A DNA stretch of 64,000 nucleotides from NCBI GenBank assembly GCA_029005135.1, contig JAQXFO010000012.1, forward strand, positions 1 through 64,000. Direction: 5' to 3'. Below, piece after piece: positions 28,281-37,444 of this stretch; positions within the stretch are counted from its first letter, which is position 1; each line of letters begins with the position of its first letter. The stretch comes from Lachnospiraceae bacterium. Its GTDB lineage: Bacteria; Bacillota; Clostridia; Lachnospirales; Lachnospiraceae. Under the pieces are notes generated by a model. That model searched no databases. It was not told where the DNA came from and saw only the letters and a list, made by a program, of their open reading frames with translations. The translations under genes were made by a program, and so were the position numbers.

Positions 28281-28613
28281 ATGAGAAAAAGTATCGCTAT
28301 CTGCGGTCTTGATTGTGAGACGTGTGACGCTTATCTGGCGACGCTGAATGATGATCAGGCGCTGCGGGAAAAGACCGCGAAAGCCTGGTCCGAGATGAAT
28401 CAGGTCACAATCCTGCCGGAGCAGATCAACTGTCAGGGATGCCGCGGCGACGGCGTCAAAACGGTATTCTGCGAGAGCCTCTGTGAGATCCGGGGGTGTG
28501 CGCTGTCAAAGGGCTATGAGACCTGCGGGGCCTGTCCGGACATGGCAGCCTGTCCGACCGTGGGGGCGATCATCTCCGATAATGAGGAGGCTCTTAAAAA
28601 TCTGAAGGGGTAA
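28281..28613 (+). CDS. DUF3795-type cysteine-rich protein
   Basis: MRKSIAICGLDCETCDAYLAT...CQGCRGDG...CESLCEIRGCALSKGYETCGACPDMAAC. Confidence 0.8.
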   Translation: MRKSIAICGLDCETCDAYLATLNDDQALREKTAKAWSEMNQVTILPEQINCQGCRGDGVKTVFCESLCEIRGCALSKGYETCGACPDMAACPTVGAIISDNEEALKNLKG

Positions 28614-28777
28614 ACGGCTTACCAACCGGCCGCTGCCCATGTAAGGGCCGCCTGATGCGTATCGGGCAACGGTGTGTGAAAAAGATCGTGCTTTTCCGAC
28701 GGGTTTGTACTACAATCGGAAGCGTGCGCATCGTTGGCAAAGCATCGGAGTGAGACCACGGGAGGTTGGCGGTTATC

Positions 28778-29992
28778 ATGGAAAAGGTCAAAGCTGTTTT
28801 CAGAGAGGATTCCCCTTACAGGCTGTTTCTTCTTTCTGTCATCGCGATGGGGGTTTCTTACGGGATATATAAGGGAATCCTGGACAATTACCTCGCCGAG
28901 ATCGTAACCATGAACGAGTTCGACAAGGGCGTCTCCGAGTTTTTCAGAGAGCTGCCCGGCCTTTTTCTTGTCTTCCTCCTGGCCGTTCTCTATACTTTCT
29001 CGGCGGAAAAGCTCTATAAGATCGGCGCTGTCATCATGTTGATCGGGATGGGGCTTCATGCCGTCGTTCCGCCGGTCAAGATCCTGACGATCCTGGCAAT
29101 AGCCACGTATTCCCTGGGTGAACACATTCAGCTGGGAATGAAGAACACCCTCAGCTTGCAGTATGCCCGGCCGGGGCACGGCGGCGAAGCCCTGGGGTAC
29201 AACAGTTCCGCCAATCAGATCGGTCATCTCACCGGCTATGTGTTTGTCGCGGTCTTTTTCATGATCCTGTCAAAGACGCAGCCCTTCAGGCTGTTTTTCT
29301 GGATCGCGGCGGCTGTCTGCGCCGTGGGCTGCGTGCTGTCCCTGAAGGTCTATGGCCGGACGGCGACAGATCCGCATAAGAGGCGTTTCTATTTCCGCAA
29401 AAAGTACAGCAAGTATTATATGCTCGAGGTGTTCTACGGAGCCAGAAAACAGGTCTTCTTCACCTTCGGCCCCTATGTTCTGATCCTGTTCTACAAGGCC
29501 GACGCTTCGGTGATCAGCCTTCTCTATGCCGTGTCGGCCGCGGCCTGCTTTTTCATGTCACCGGTGGTGGGGCGCATCATAGACCGCCTCGGCTATAAGA
29601 TAGTCATGATTACGGACACGCTTATTCTGGTGATCGTCTGCTTTTTCTATGGGTTTGCCCATCGGATCTTCCCGATGAACGTCGCCTTTGTCATCTGTTG
29701 TATCAACTATGTGCTGGATTCGGTCATTTCGCTGGCCTCTATGGCTTCCAACGTCTATGTCCAGGATCTGTCCGACAGCGAAGAGGAGACCAAGGCCACC
29801 TTATCCACAGGCATATCCGTCAATCACATGATCACCATATTCATCGCTCTGTTCGGCGGCTGGATATGGCAGAAGCTCGGGATGGAGACACTGTTTGTCC
29901 TGTCGGCGATACTGGGGCTTTGCAACAGCGCTTACGCAGCCACCATTAAGGTCAAAAGTCCACAAGATAGATCCCCACGGCGATCTGCGTAA
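28778..29992 (+). CDS. MFS transporter
   Basis: Hydrophobic 12-TM pattern; start trimmed to the ATG behind GGGAGG. Confidence 0.82.
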   Translation: MEKVKAVFREDSPYRLFLLSVIAMGVSYGIYKGILDNYLAEIVTMNEFDKGVSEFFRELPGLFLVFLLAVLYTFSAEKLYKIGAVIMLIGMGLHAVVPPVKILTILAIATYSLGEHIQLGMKNTLSLQYARPGHGGEALGYNSSANQIGHLTGYVFVAVFFMILSKTQPFRLFFWIAAAVCAVGCVLSLKVYGRTATDPHKRRFYFRKKYSKYYMLEVFYGARKQVFFTFGPYVLILFYKADASVISLLYAVSAAACFFMSPVVGRIIDRLGYKIVMITDTLILVIVCFFYGFAHRIFPMNVAFVICCINYVLDSVISLASMASNVYVQDLSDSEEETKATLSTGISVNHMITIFIALFGGWIWQKLGMETLFVLSAILGLCNSAYAATIKVKSPQDRSPRRSA

Positions 29993-30149
29993 AGGAGCCT
30001 TTTGGCTCGATCCTGGAGATGCGGGCCTTCTGGAGCTTTCCGGCGTCCATGAGCCGGGCGAAGATGATGTTGTCTTTCTCCGGAACATAGCCGGGCTTCT
30101 GACCGTCCTCACACAGGATGAGGATGGCGTTGGTGTCGAGCTCCTCCAT
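29952..30149 (-). pseudogene. HIRAN-like domain fragment (possibly truncated or frameshifted)
   Basis: LDTNAILILCEDGQKPGYVPEKDNIIFARLMDAGKLQKARISRIEPKGSFTQIAVGIYLVDF; the frame continues upstream without a start codon. Confidence 0.4.
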
Positions 30150-30366
30150 TCCTTTCTTATCCCGATCCCGACGGATTTCGCGAGTTTTGCCGCCGCCTGC
30201 GAGGCTTTTGAGGCGGTGGGCATCCGCAGCTTCGTCTCTGACTTTGCTTCGGATTTCACCTGCATGGAGGAGGTTATCCGGACTATTTCGCGGGATCTGA
30301 AGGCTTCACGCCGGTAATGTGAACAACGGTTAATATTTTTTCCTTGGGATTAACAGAGGCTCTCTG

Positions 30367-30420
30367 GGCTTCCGGTCTTATCTGCGTTATGCTTGACATG
30401 GAAAGACCGGAAGCCTTTTT
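30367..30420 (+). terminator. Terminator/attenuator-like hairpin upstream of the XRE gene
   Basis: GGCTTCCGGTCTT (30367-30379) / AAGACCGGAAGCC (30403-30415), 13-bp perfect, then TTTTT. Confidence 0.65.
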
Positions 30421-30475
30421 CGCGGCGTCGTTGCAGGTGCTGAGAACGCAGGGAGGCAAAAGAGGAGGAAAAGGT

Positions 30476-31567
30476 ATGATTGGTGATGTTATCAGACAAT
30501 ACCGCCGTAAGGCGGGGATGACGCAGGAGGCGGTGGCGGATCGTCTGGGGGTGACAGCCTCGGCTGTCAACAAATGGGAGAGAAACAGCTCGCAGCCGGA
30601 TATCGCGCTGCTGGCACCGATCGCACGGCTTCTCGGGATCAGCACGGATACCCTGCTGTCCTTTCGCGAGACCCTTACCGACGGGGAAATCGATGACTAT
30701 ATCCGTCGCCTTGGCCGTGATCTGGAGGAGCGGGATTTCGGCGAGGTCTTCGCCTCTGTTGAAGCGACGATACAGGAATATCCCTCCTGCAACAGACTGA
30801 TCTGTCAGGCGGCGGTGATGCTTCAGGCCCGTCTTCACATGACGGAGACGTCGGAACCGGACCGCACGGAGGAACGCGAACGCCGGCACGGGAAGATCCT
30901 GCGCTGGTTTGAGCAGTGTCTGACAGCAGAGGAGGCCTCCGTGCGCAAGATGGCGGCGGAGTCGCTTTTTCAGGATTACTGCCGGAGGGAGGACTATGAC
31001 AGGGCGGCTTCTTTTCTGGAGTATCTGGCAAAGGAGGATCCGGAACGCCGGATGAAGGAGGCACAGATCCTTGAGAAGACGGGAAAGAAAGAGGAAGCCT
31101 GCCGGAACTACGAAGAGATCCTCTTTTCGAATTATCAGCTGAGCCGCATGGCCCTGACCCATCTTCGTCTCCTGGCGATGGGTGACGGGGATGATGCCCT
31201 GGCGGAGACTCTCGCGGCGGCGGAGTCGGCTCTGGCGGGGGCCTATGACATGGGAATCTTCAACGCGACGGGTGCCGCCTTCGATCTGGCGGTCTGGCGA
31301 AGGGATGCCGATGCGGCAGCGGAGGCTATGAAGGAACTCCTGGACCATGCGGACAGTATCACTGCCTTCACAGAGTCGCCCCTTTACCGTCATATGACTT
31401 TCAAAAAGCCGGAACCGGCTTTTGAGGAGCGCTATCGCACCATTCTCATCGCCGGGATGGCCGATGAGACCTATGATTTCATGAAAGGTCACCCTCTCTG
31501 GGAAAGCCTGAGAGCAGGAAGAGACGCCGGTCATGATAAGGCGATACTGAAGAATAACGACGGATAA
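30476..31567 (+). CDS. XRE-family transcriptional regulator with a long (TPR-like) C-terminal region
   Basis: MIGDVIRQYRRKAGMTQEAVADRLGVTASAVNKWERNSSQPDIALLAPIARLLGISTDTLLSF. Confidence 0.88.
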   Translation: MIGDVIRQYRRKAGMTQEAVADRLGVTASAVNKWERNSSQPDIALLAPIARLLGISTDTLLSFRETLTDGEIDDYIRRLGRDLEERDFGEVFASVEATIQEYPSCNRLICQAAVMLQARLHMTETSEPDRTEERERRHGKILRWFEQCLTAEEASVRKMAAESLFQDYCRREDYDRAASFLEYLAKEDPERRMKEAQILEKTGKKEEACRNYEEILFSNYQLSRMALTHLRLLAMGDGDDALAETLAAAESALAGAYDMGIFNATGAAFDLAVWRRDADAAAEAMKELLDHADSITAFTESPLYRHMTFKKPEPAFEERYRTILIAGMADETYDFMKGHPLWESLRAGRDAGHDKAILKNNDG

Positions 31568-31587
31568 GCTGTCCGGCGGAAAGTGTC

Positions 31588-31615
31588 TTGACAAGTTGAG
31601 TTAAAGTGATATCAT
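31588..31615 (+). promoter_or_regulatory. Sigma-70-type promoter of the SPFH operon
   Basis: TTGACA (31588-31593), 16-bp spacer, TATCAT (31610-31615). Confidence 0.6.
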
Positions 31616-31625
31616 AATGATATCA
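31607..31625. promoter_or_regulatory. 19-bp palindromic operator candidate
   Basis: TGATATCAT-A-ATGATATCA; two TGATATCA units 11 bp apart overlapping the -10. Confidence 0.6.
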
Positions 31626-31643
31626 AAAAGGAGGGCTTGTCCT

Positions 31644-32672
31644 ATGTCTGAGAAAATATACACCACAAAAAAGAACGGCATGATCGCGATGCTTTTGACG
31701 CTTCTTGTCTGGCTCGGCGGTATCGCCCTTGTTATCCTGTCGGCGGTCAGCCTGAGCCAGTATACGACGCCCGGCGCTGTCGTGACTCTTATCCTGGGTA
31801 TTCTGATCGGAGCCCTGGGGTGGATCCCTCTGTGCGGCCTCAAGGTGCTGAAGCCCCAGGAAGCCCTGGTGCTGACCTTGTTCGGCAACTATAAGGGCAC
31901 GATCCGGGAAGCGGGGTTCTATTATGTTAACCCGTTCTGTTCTGCTGTGAATCCGGCTGCCGGTACGAAACTGGCCCAGAGCGGTGATGCGCCGGGCAGC
32001 AGCAAGAACGCCATCGAGCTTTCGGTCGAAGGGGCGACGGTATCGGCCTCGAACCTTTCCAAAAAGATCTCTCTGAAGGCTATGACTCTCAACAACGGCC
32101 GTCAGAAGATCAATGACTGCCTGGGCAATCCGGTGGAGATCGGCATCGCCGTCATCTGGCGCGTTACCGACACCGCCAAGGCCGTTTTTAACGTTGACAA
32201 CTATAAGGAATATCTGTCGCTCCAGTGCGATTCCGCCCTGCGCAATATCGTCCGGATCTATCCCTACGATGTGGCCCAGGGAGTGGACACCACCGGTGAC
32301 GGCAATGCCGATGAGGGCAGCCTGAGGGGTTCCGCGGAAGTGGTCGCCGAGCGCATCAAGCAGGAGATCCAGTCCAAGGTCACGGACGCCGGTCTGGAGA
32401 TACTGGAAGCCCGCATAACCTATTTGGCTTATGCTCCGGAGATCGCTTCGGTCATGCTGCAGAGACAGCAGGCCTCGGCTATCATTGATGCCCGCAAGAT
32501 GATCGTGGACGGTGCCGTCGGCATGGTTGAGATGGCCCTGGACCGTCTCAATGAGAAGCAGCTGGTCGATCTCGATGAAGAACGTAAGGCAGCCATGGTC
32601 TCTAATCTTCTGGTCGTTCTGTGCGGGAATCATGACGCTCAGCCGGTTGTGAATGCGGGGAGCCTGTACTGA
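31644..32672 (+). CDS. SPFH/band-7 domain membrane protein
   Basis: Two N-terminal TM helices, then [30 protein letters not shown]...[23 protein letters not shown]...[48 protein letters not shown]. Confidence 0.88.
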   Translation: MSEKIYTTKKNGMIAMLLTLLVWLGGIALVILSAVSLSQYTTPGAVVTLILGILIGALGWIPLCGLKVLKPQEALVLTLFGNYKGTIREAGFYYVNPFCSAVNPAAGTKLAQSGDAPGSSKNAIELSVEGATVSASNLSKKISLKAMTLNNGRQKINDCLGNPVEIGIAVIWRVTDTAKAVFNVDNYKEYLSLQCDSALRNIVRIYPYDVAQGVDTTGDGNADEGSLRGSAEVVAERIKQEIQSKVTDAGLEILEARITYLAYAPEIASVMLQRQQASAIIDARKMIVDGAVGMVEMALDRLNEKQLVDLDEERKAAMVSNLLVVLCGNHDAQPVVNAGSLY

Positions 32673-32869
32673 TGGCTGCCAAAAAGCAGATCCCGCTTCG
32701 CCTGTCAGAGACCCTGTATAACGATCTGGCAGCCTGGGCCGAGGATGATTTCCGTTCGGTCAACGGACAGATTGAGTATCTCCTGACAGAGTGCGTACGC
32801 CGGCGGCGCCGGCAGCACAGCGGCATCGCGGAGACGCCGCCCTCAGAAGAAGGCTCGTCGTCATTGTAA
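32672..32869 (+). CDS. Arc-like ribbon-helix-helix protein
   Basis: [46 protein letters not shown]; start overlaps the SPFH stop. Confidence 0.85.
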   Translation: MAAKKQIPLRLSETLYNDLAAWAEDDFRSVNGQIEYLLTECVRRRRRQHSGIAETPPSEEGSSSL

Positions 32870-32875
32870 GAAAAA
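32863..32875 (+). promoter_or_regulatory. Candidate response-regulator box upstream of the vanRS-like operon
   Basis: ATTGTAAGAAAAA, identical to 34761-34773. Confidence 0.5.
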
Positions 32876-32944
32876 AGAAACAATTACACCCACCGACCTG
32901 TGTTATTTTTGTTTCGTATGGAGAAAACACAGACGGTGGGTGTT

Positions 32945-33655
32945 ATGGTAAAAAAAACAATTCTGGTCGTAGATGATGAGAAGGAAATCGCGGAGCTTGT
33001 CAGCGTCTGCCTGACTTCCGAAGGGTATGAGGTGATAACCTGCGGCAGCGGGCTGGATGCCTATGATGCGGTCTGCCGCCGTCGGATTGATCTGGCACTG
33101 CTGGATGTGATGCTGCCGGACATCGACGGTTTTACCCTGTGCCGCAAAATTCGCGAGAATTATTATTTTCCGATAATTATGCTGACGGCCCGGGTCACCG
33201 GGGAGGATAAGGTCAGGGGGCTTAATCTGGGGGCTGATGATTATATCACCAAGCCCTTCAATCCCCGGGAACTGGTGGCCCGTGTGAAGGGACAGTTTCG
33301 CCGTGTCACCCAGTACAATCCGGCCATGCCGGAGGAGTCGGGAGAGGAATACTATGACATTCGCGGTCTTGAGGTGGATGTGGCCCGTCATCAGTGCCGC
33401 CTCTACGGCACCGGCCTTCTGCTGACGCCGATCGAATTCGAGATCGTTTTGTATCTGTGCCGTCATCTTGACAAGGCCGTGACCTCGGAGGAGATCTTCG
33501 AGGCGGTGTGGGGAGAGAAATACCTGGAGAGCAATAACACGGTGTCGGTCCATGTGGCCCGGATACGGGAGAAGATGGGCGAAAATGCCCGGAAACCCCG
33601 GTTCATTAAGACCGTCTGGGGGATCGGCTACAAGCTGGAGAGCGGGGACCGCTGA
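32945..33655 (+). CDS. OmpR/VanR-type response regulator
   Basis: KKTILVVDDEKEIAELVSVCL...LALLDVMLPDIDGFTLCRKI...GADDYITKPFNPRELVARV; C-terminal winged helix. In-frame upstream ATG at 32918 is possible. Confidence 0.93.
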   Translation: MVKKTILVVDDEKEIAELVSVCLTSEGYEVITCGSGLDAYDAVCRRRIDLALLDVMLPDIDGFTLCRKIRENYYFPIIMLTARVTGEDKVRGLNLGADDYITKPFNPRELVARVKGQFRRVTQYNPAMPEESGEEYYDIRGLEVDVARHQCRLYGTGLLLTPIEFEIVLYLCRHLDKAVTSEEIFEAVWGEKYLESNNTVSVHVARIREKMGENARKPRFIKTVWGIGYKLESGDR

Positions 33656-34744
33656 ATGAAGAAAAACCGACAGATCTTCCTGGAACTGGTTAAAAACTAT
33701 TTCCTGATCATTTTTATTGCCCTGATCCTTCTGGTGACGATGATGTACGTCGGACGGAAGCTGCTGTTTACCCTGCATCCCATCTGGTATCCGGAGGATA
33801 CGGGGTATGCTCTGCTGCATTTCATCGACGGAAACAAGGCGATCATCGTCTGTATCCTGGTGATCGTCGTGTCAGCCCTGGCAGCGGTGATCGAATTTCA
33901 TAAGATCAGCAGCGGCATCGGTGCCATCACGGCGGCGGTAAATCATATCTATGCCAGTCATGAGGATGAGATCGTGCTGCCGCCTTCCTTCGGCTATCTG
34001 GAGGGACTGCTCAAGCAGATCCAGTACGATGCCCGGGTCAATAAGCAGGCGCTGACCGAGACCAATCAGCGCAAAAATGACATGATCATGTACATGGCCC
34101 ATGATCTGAAGACGCCGCTTACCTCGGTCATCGGTTATCTGACCCTTCTCCACGAGGAAAAGGAGCTCCCGCCGGCCCTGAGGGAAAAGTATACCGCCAT
34201 CGCGTGGAACAAGGCGCTGCGGCTTGAGGAGCTGATCAACGGTTTCTTCGACATCACACGCTTTAATCTGACCCATATCTGTCTGCAGAAAACGAAGGTC
34301 AACATGACTGTGATGCTGACGCAGATCCTTCCCGAGTTCCAGCCTCATTTTGATAAAAAGGAGCTGACCTGCCGGCTGGATGCTTCTCCTGATGTCATGG
34401 TGACCTGTGATGTCGATAAGATCGAGAGAGTTCTGGACAACCTGCTCAATAACATTGCCAGCTACAGCTACGACAACAGCGAGATCCTCATCGTGCTCAG
34501 GGCTAACGGCAGCAGCGGTATGCATCTGGTGACCCGCAACCACGGACGGACGATCCCGCCGGAAATGTGCCGTCGTATCTTTGATCAGTTTTTCCGTATG
34601 GATTCATCCCGCTCCTCTGAAAGCGGAGGCAGCGGTCTCGGCCTTGCCATCGCCCGGGAGATTGTCTCTCTCCACGGCGGCACGATTACCTGCCGCAGCC
34701 ATGATGAGCTCATCGAATTCGATGTGATCCTGCCGGGGCTGTGA
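33656..34744 (+). CDS. VanS-like sensor histidine kinase
   Basis: Two TMs; MYMAHDLKTPLTSVIGYLTLL H-box; LDNLLNNIASYS N-box; GGSGLGLAIAREIVSLHGG. Confidence 0.92.
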   Translation: MKKNRQIFLELVKNYFLIIFIALILLVTMMYVGRKLLFTLHPIWYPEDTGYALLHFIDGNKAIIVCILVIVVSALAAVIEFHKISSGIGAITAAVNHIYASHEDEIVLPPSFGYLEGLLKQIQYDARVNKQALTETNQRKNDMIMYMAHDLKTPLTSVIGYLTLLHEEKELPPALREKYTAIAWNKALRLEELINGFFDITRFNLTHICLQKTKVNMTVMLTQILPEFQPHFDKKELTCRLDASPDVMVTCDVDKIERVLDNLLNNIASYSYDNSEILIVLRANGSSGMHLVTRNHGRTIPPEMCRRIFDQFFRMDSSRSSESGGSGLGLAIAREIVSLHGGTITCRSHDELIEFDVILPGL

Positions 34745-34760
34745 TGCCGGTCGTTATAGT

Positions 34761-34773
34761 ATTGTAAGAAAAA
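34761..34773 (+). promoter_or_regulatory. Candidate response-regulator box upstream of the C39-like peptidase
   Basis: ATTGTAAGAAAAA, with TCGTTA 11 bp upstream of TTGTAA; TATACT -10 at 34812-34817. Confidence 0.5.
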
Positions 34774-34842
34774 CAGGGGAAAGTATTAAAAAAACCTCCT
34801 GCGGCATGGTCTATACTGACGTCATCCGAAGGAGGTTTTGTG

Positions 34843-35634
34843 ATGCTGTCCGATTATGAGGTGATCAGAAGAAAAAAAGCCCGCCGCCGTCACCGCCGCT
34901 GCCGCCGCCTGCTGGCGGTTATGTTCTTTGTGCTTGTGGCGGTGACAGCGTCAGGGTGTGTGGCCCTGCCGCAGCTTTACCGAACGGCGGTTATCGAACG
35001 GCTGCGGGAGGACGGGTGTCCGGAAGATCTGGTGGAACTGGCAGAGCGCAATCCCGAGGCACTGACCTTTGTCATGGATTATTCCGAAAAGGCGGGTCGC
35101 CATGAACCGATCAGCGTGGCGGAGGATATCGCCGGCGGCGGGATTCCGCTCTTTCTTCAGTGGGATGAGCGTTGGGGCTACGAAACCTACGGCAGCAATT
35201 ACCTGGCGCTGACCGGCTGCGGCCCCACCAGTCTGGCTATGGTCTGCTGCGGCCTGACCGGCGATGCTTCTGTCAATCCCTGGTCCCTGGCTCAGAAGGC
35301 CGAGGACGAAGGGTATTATGTCAGCGGCAGCGGGACCGCCTGGTCGATGATGACAGCCATGGCCTCGGAGCTCGGCCTTGCGTCCTCGCCGGTAATGTGC
35401 CGGGAGGAGACCCTGGCAGCGGAACTGGCCGCGGGCAGGCCGGTGATCTGCAGTATGGGGCCGGGGGATTTTACGACGAGCGGACATTTTATCGTGCTGA
35501 CGGGCCTTGACAGCCGCGGTGATGCGATCGTCAACGATCCGAACAGCCGTAAAAACAGCGGCAGAACATGGCCGCTCGACAAGCTTGCGGCGCAGATGAA
35601 GGGAGCCTGGAGCTTCTCGGTTTCAGCCGGCTGA
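34843..35634 (+). CDS. Membrane-anchored C39-like (papain-fold) peptidase
   Basis: N-terminal TM; PLFLQWDERWGYETYGSNYLALTGCGPTSLAMVCCGLTG...GHFIVLTGLDSRGDAIVNDPNS (Cys/His/Asn-Asp pattern). Confidence 0.88.
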   Translation: MLSDYEVIRRKKARRRHRRCRRLLAVMFFVLVAVTASGCVALPQLYRTAVIERLREDGCPEDLVELAERNPEALTFVMDYSEKAGRHEPISVAEDIAGGGIPLFLQWDERWGYETYGSNYLALTGCGPTSLAMVCCGLTGDASVNPWSLAQKAEDEGYYVSGSGTAWSMMTAMASELGLASSPVMCREETLAAELAAGRPVICSMGPGDFTTSGHFIVLTGLDSRGDAIVNDPNSRKNSGRTWPLDKLAAQMKGAWSFSVSAG

Positions 35635-35670
35635 CGCACTCTGACGGGAACGACAATATGAAAAATGATA

Positions 35671-35700
35671 TTGCATTATCCGGTTAAAAGAGACTAATAT
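35671..35700 (+). promoter_or_regulatory. Promoter of rubrerythrin
   Basis: TTGCAT (35671-35676), 18-bp spacer, TAATAT (35695-35700). Confidence 0.55.
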
Positions 35701-35756
35701 TATCTCATAAGGACACCGGCCGCATGAAATGCCGGTATGTCAAGGAGGATAAAAAT

Positions 35757-36296
35757 ATGTCAAATCGTTATGAAGGTACCCAGACAGAAAAGAACCTTAT
35801 GGCGGCTTTTTCCGGTGAATCGGAAGCCAGAAACAAGTATACCTATTTTGCTTCCAAGGCAAAGAAAGAGGGTTTCGAGCAGATCGCCGCGCTTTTCCTG
35901 AAGACCGCCGACAATGAGAAGGAACACGCCAAGATGTGGTTCAAGGAACTGAACGGCATCGGCGACACGGCCGCCAACCTGGCAGCTGCCGCGGCGGGCG
36001 AAAACTATGAGTGGACCGATATGTATGACGGTTTTGCCAAAACGGCTGATGAAGAGGGCTTTCCGGAGCTGGCGGCCAAATTCCGTCTGGTCGCGGCCAT
36101 TGAGAAGCATCATGAAGAGAGATACCGCGCTCTTCTGAAGAATGTCGAGATGGCTGAAGTCTTCAAAAAGAGCGGTGTCAAAGTATGGGAATGCCGCAAC
36201 TGCGGTCATATTGTCGTCGGCGAGGCGGCACCGGAGGTCTGTCCGACCTGCGCTCATCCGCAGAGTTATTTCGAGATCAGCGCCGAAAATTATTGA
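35757..36296 (+). CDS. rbr: Rubrerythrin
   Basis: [30 protein letters not shown]...EKEHAKMWF...[28 protein letters not shown]. Confidence 0.96.
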   Translation: MSNRYEGTQTEKNLMAAFSGESEARNKYTYFASKAKKEGFEQIAALFLKTADNEKEHAKMWFKELNGIGDTAANLAAAAAGENYEWTDMYDGFAKTADEEGFPELAAKFRLVAAIEKHHEERYRALLKNVEMAEVFKKSGVKVWECRNCGHIVVGEAAPEVCPTCAHPQSYFEISAENY

Positions 36297-37324
36297 TGGG
36301 ATGGCTGTACCGCGCTCCGGGAAGCTGATGCCGGCAGTTGTGCCGGTATATGAAGATGCCGGAGGTAATCGCGGTGGCACGCCGCCTGGCGGCGGACATC
36401 GAGGCTGCCTTCATGACGGAAGGGAGCCGCATTTTCCAAAACTGAAGAGTTGACCGACATATCCGCCCGGAGGGCGCTGGCGTAGACAGAGTGATCTGTC
36501 AGCGGCAGTGTCAGACGGGCGGCTTTTGTGAGAAAGCAGGCGTGAAAGCGCACTTCGGCCGCGAAGGCGTGGCAGGAGGTGTCGGCGGTGTGGAGGGCGA
36601 GGATCAGGCGTTTTTCGTTCTCGTCGAGGGCATCGGCGTCACGGAGCCGGATCTCACGGTGGTCGCAGATGAGGCGGCCGGCCAGTGCGTTGATCTTGTC
36701 TACAAAGCGGGCCAGGCGGGCATCCTGTATGCGGGCTTTGCCGCTGCTGCCGGTGCTCTGCAGGCAGACGGGAACCGGCAGCGCGCCCCGGACACTGAGA
36801 CCTGCCAGGAAACGCACATAGAGCTCGGCGGCCAGATAGGGCCCCTGGGCCTCGACACGGCAGAAATACGCCTTAAGATCCGGATGGTGCGTCTGACCTT
36901 CGGCGGACACCGTGCGGCTGATCTCGTGGGTCAGTGCTTTGACCTTGTCAAAGGACGGATCCTCCAGGGCGTTGATCAGACTGGCGGTATCAAAGGCGAT
37001 GAACGCGATGGTCACACCGGGGGTGTCACCGTCGGCGGTGAGCCCATTGACGGCGTCATATTCTTGTTCGCGCATCTTGAGAAGGCTGCAGACGGGGCCG
37101 TTTTCTCCCGGTACCGTGTAGAGATACCAGTCGTCGAAGAAGAGAAGGACGGAACGCGCCTCATCCCGGTCACCCGGCCAGGTCGTGATGCTGCGGGCGG
37201 TCATGATATCGCCAAGAGAGCGCAGGCCGGCCACAAAACCGTCATCGGTAAAAGCCAGTTCGCCGGGCGTCAGACAGCCAAGCCGGATCAGTTGTTGAAA
37301 GACAGACGGCAGTGAAGAACACAT
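36290..37324 (-). CDS. Hypothetical protein
   Basis: Long ORF starting [25 protein letters not shown] with a GGAGGAAAAA RBS; no family recognised; tail overlaps the rubrerythrin stop by 7 bp. Confidence 0.65.
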   Translation of the reverse strand: MCSSLPSVFQQLIRLGCLTPGELAFTDDGFVAGLRSLGDIMTARSITTWPGDRDEARSVLLFFDDWYLYTVPGENGPVCSLLKMREQEYDAVNGLTADGDTPGVTIAFIAFDTASLINALEDPSFDKVKALTHEISRTVSAEGQTHHPDLKAYFCRVEAQGPYLAAELYVRFLAGLSVRGALPVPVCLQSTGSSGKARIQDARLARFVDKINALAGRLICDHREIRLRDADALDENEKRLILALHTADTSCHAFAAEVRFHACFLTKAARLTLPLTDHSVYASALRADMSVNSSVLENAAPFRHEGSLDVRRQAACHRDYLRHLHIPAQLPASASRSAVQPSHQ

Positions 37325-37444
37325 ACGTTTTTCCTCCTTCACTGACACGTTAGACGCAAATCCGGCGCTCGTCAAGACTTTGGCGGCGGTGTGTGGTAGA
37401 ATGGCTTTTATGATGTGAATGACAAGGTATAAGGAGGTTGTCTT

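Noticed and set aside
36491-37315. 274-aa plus-strand ORF opposite the orphan gene
   Set aside because: The minus-strand ORF has the better RBS and more protein-like composition. The choice is not certain.
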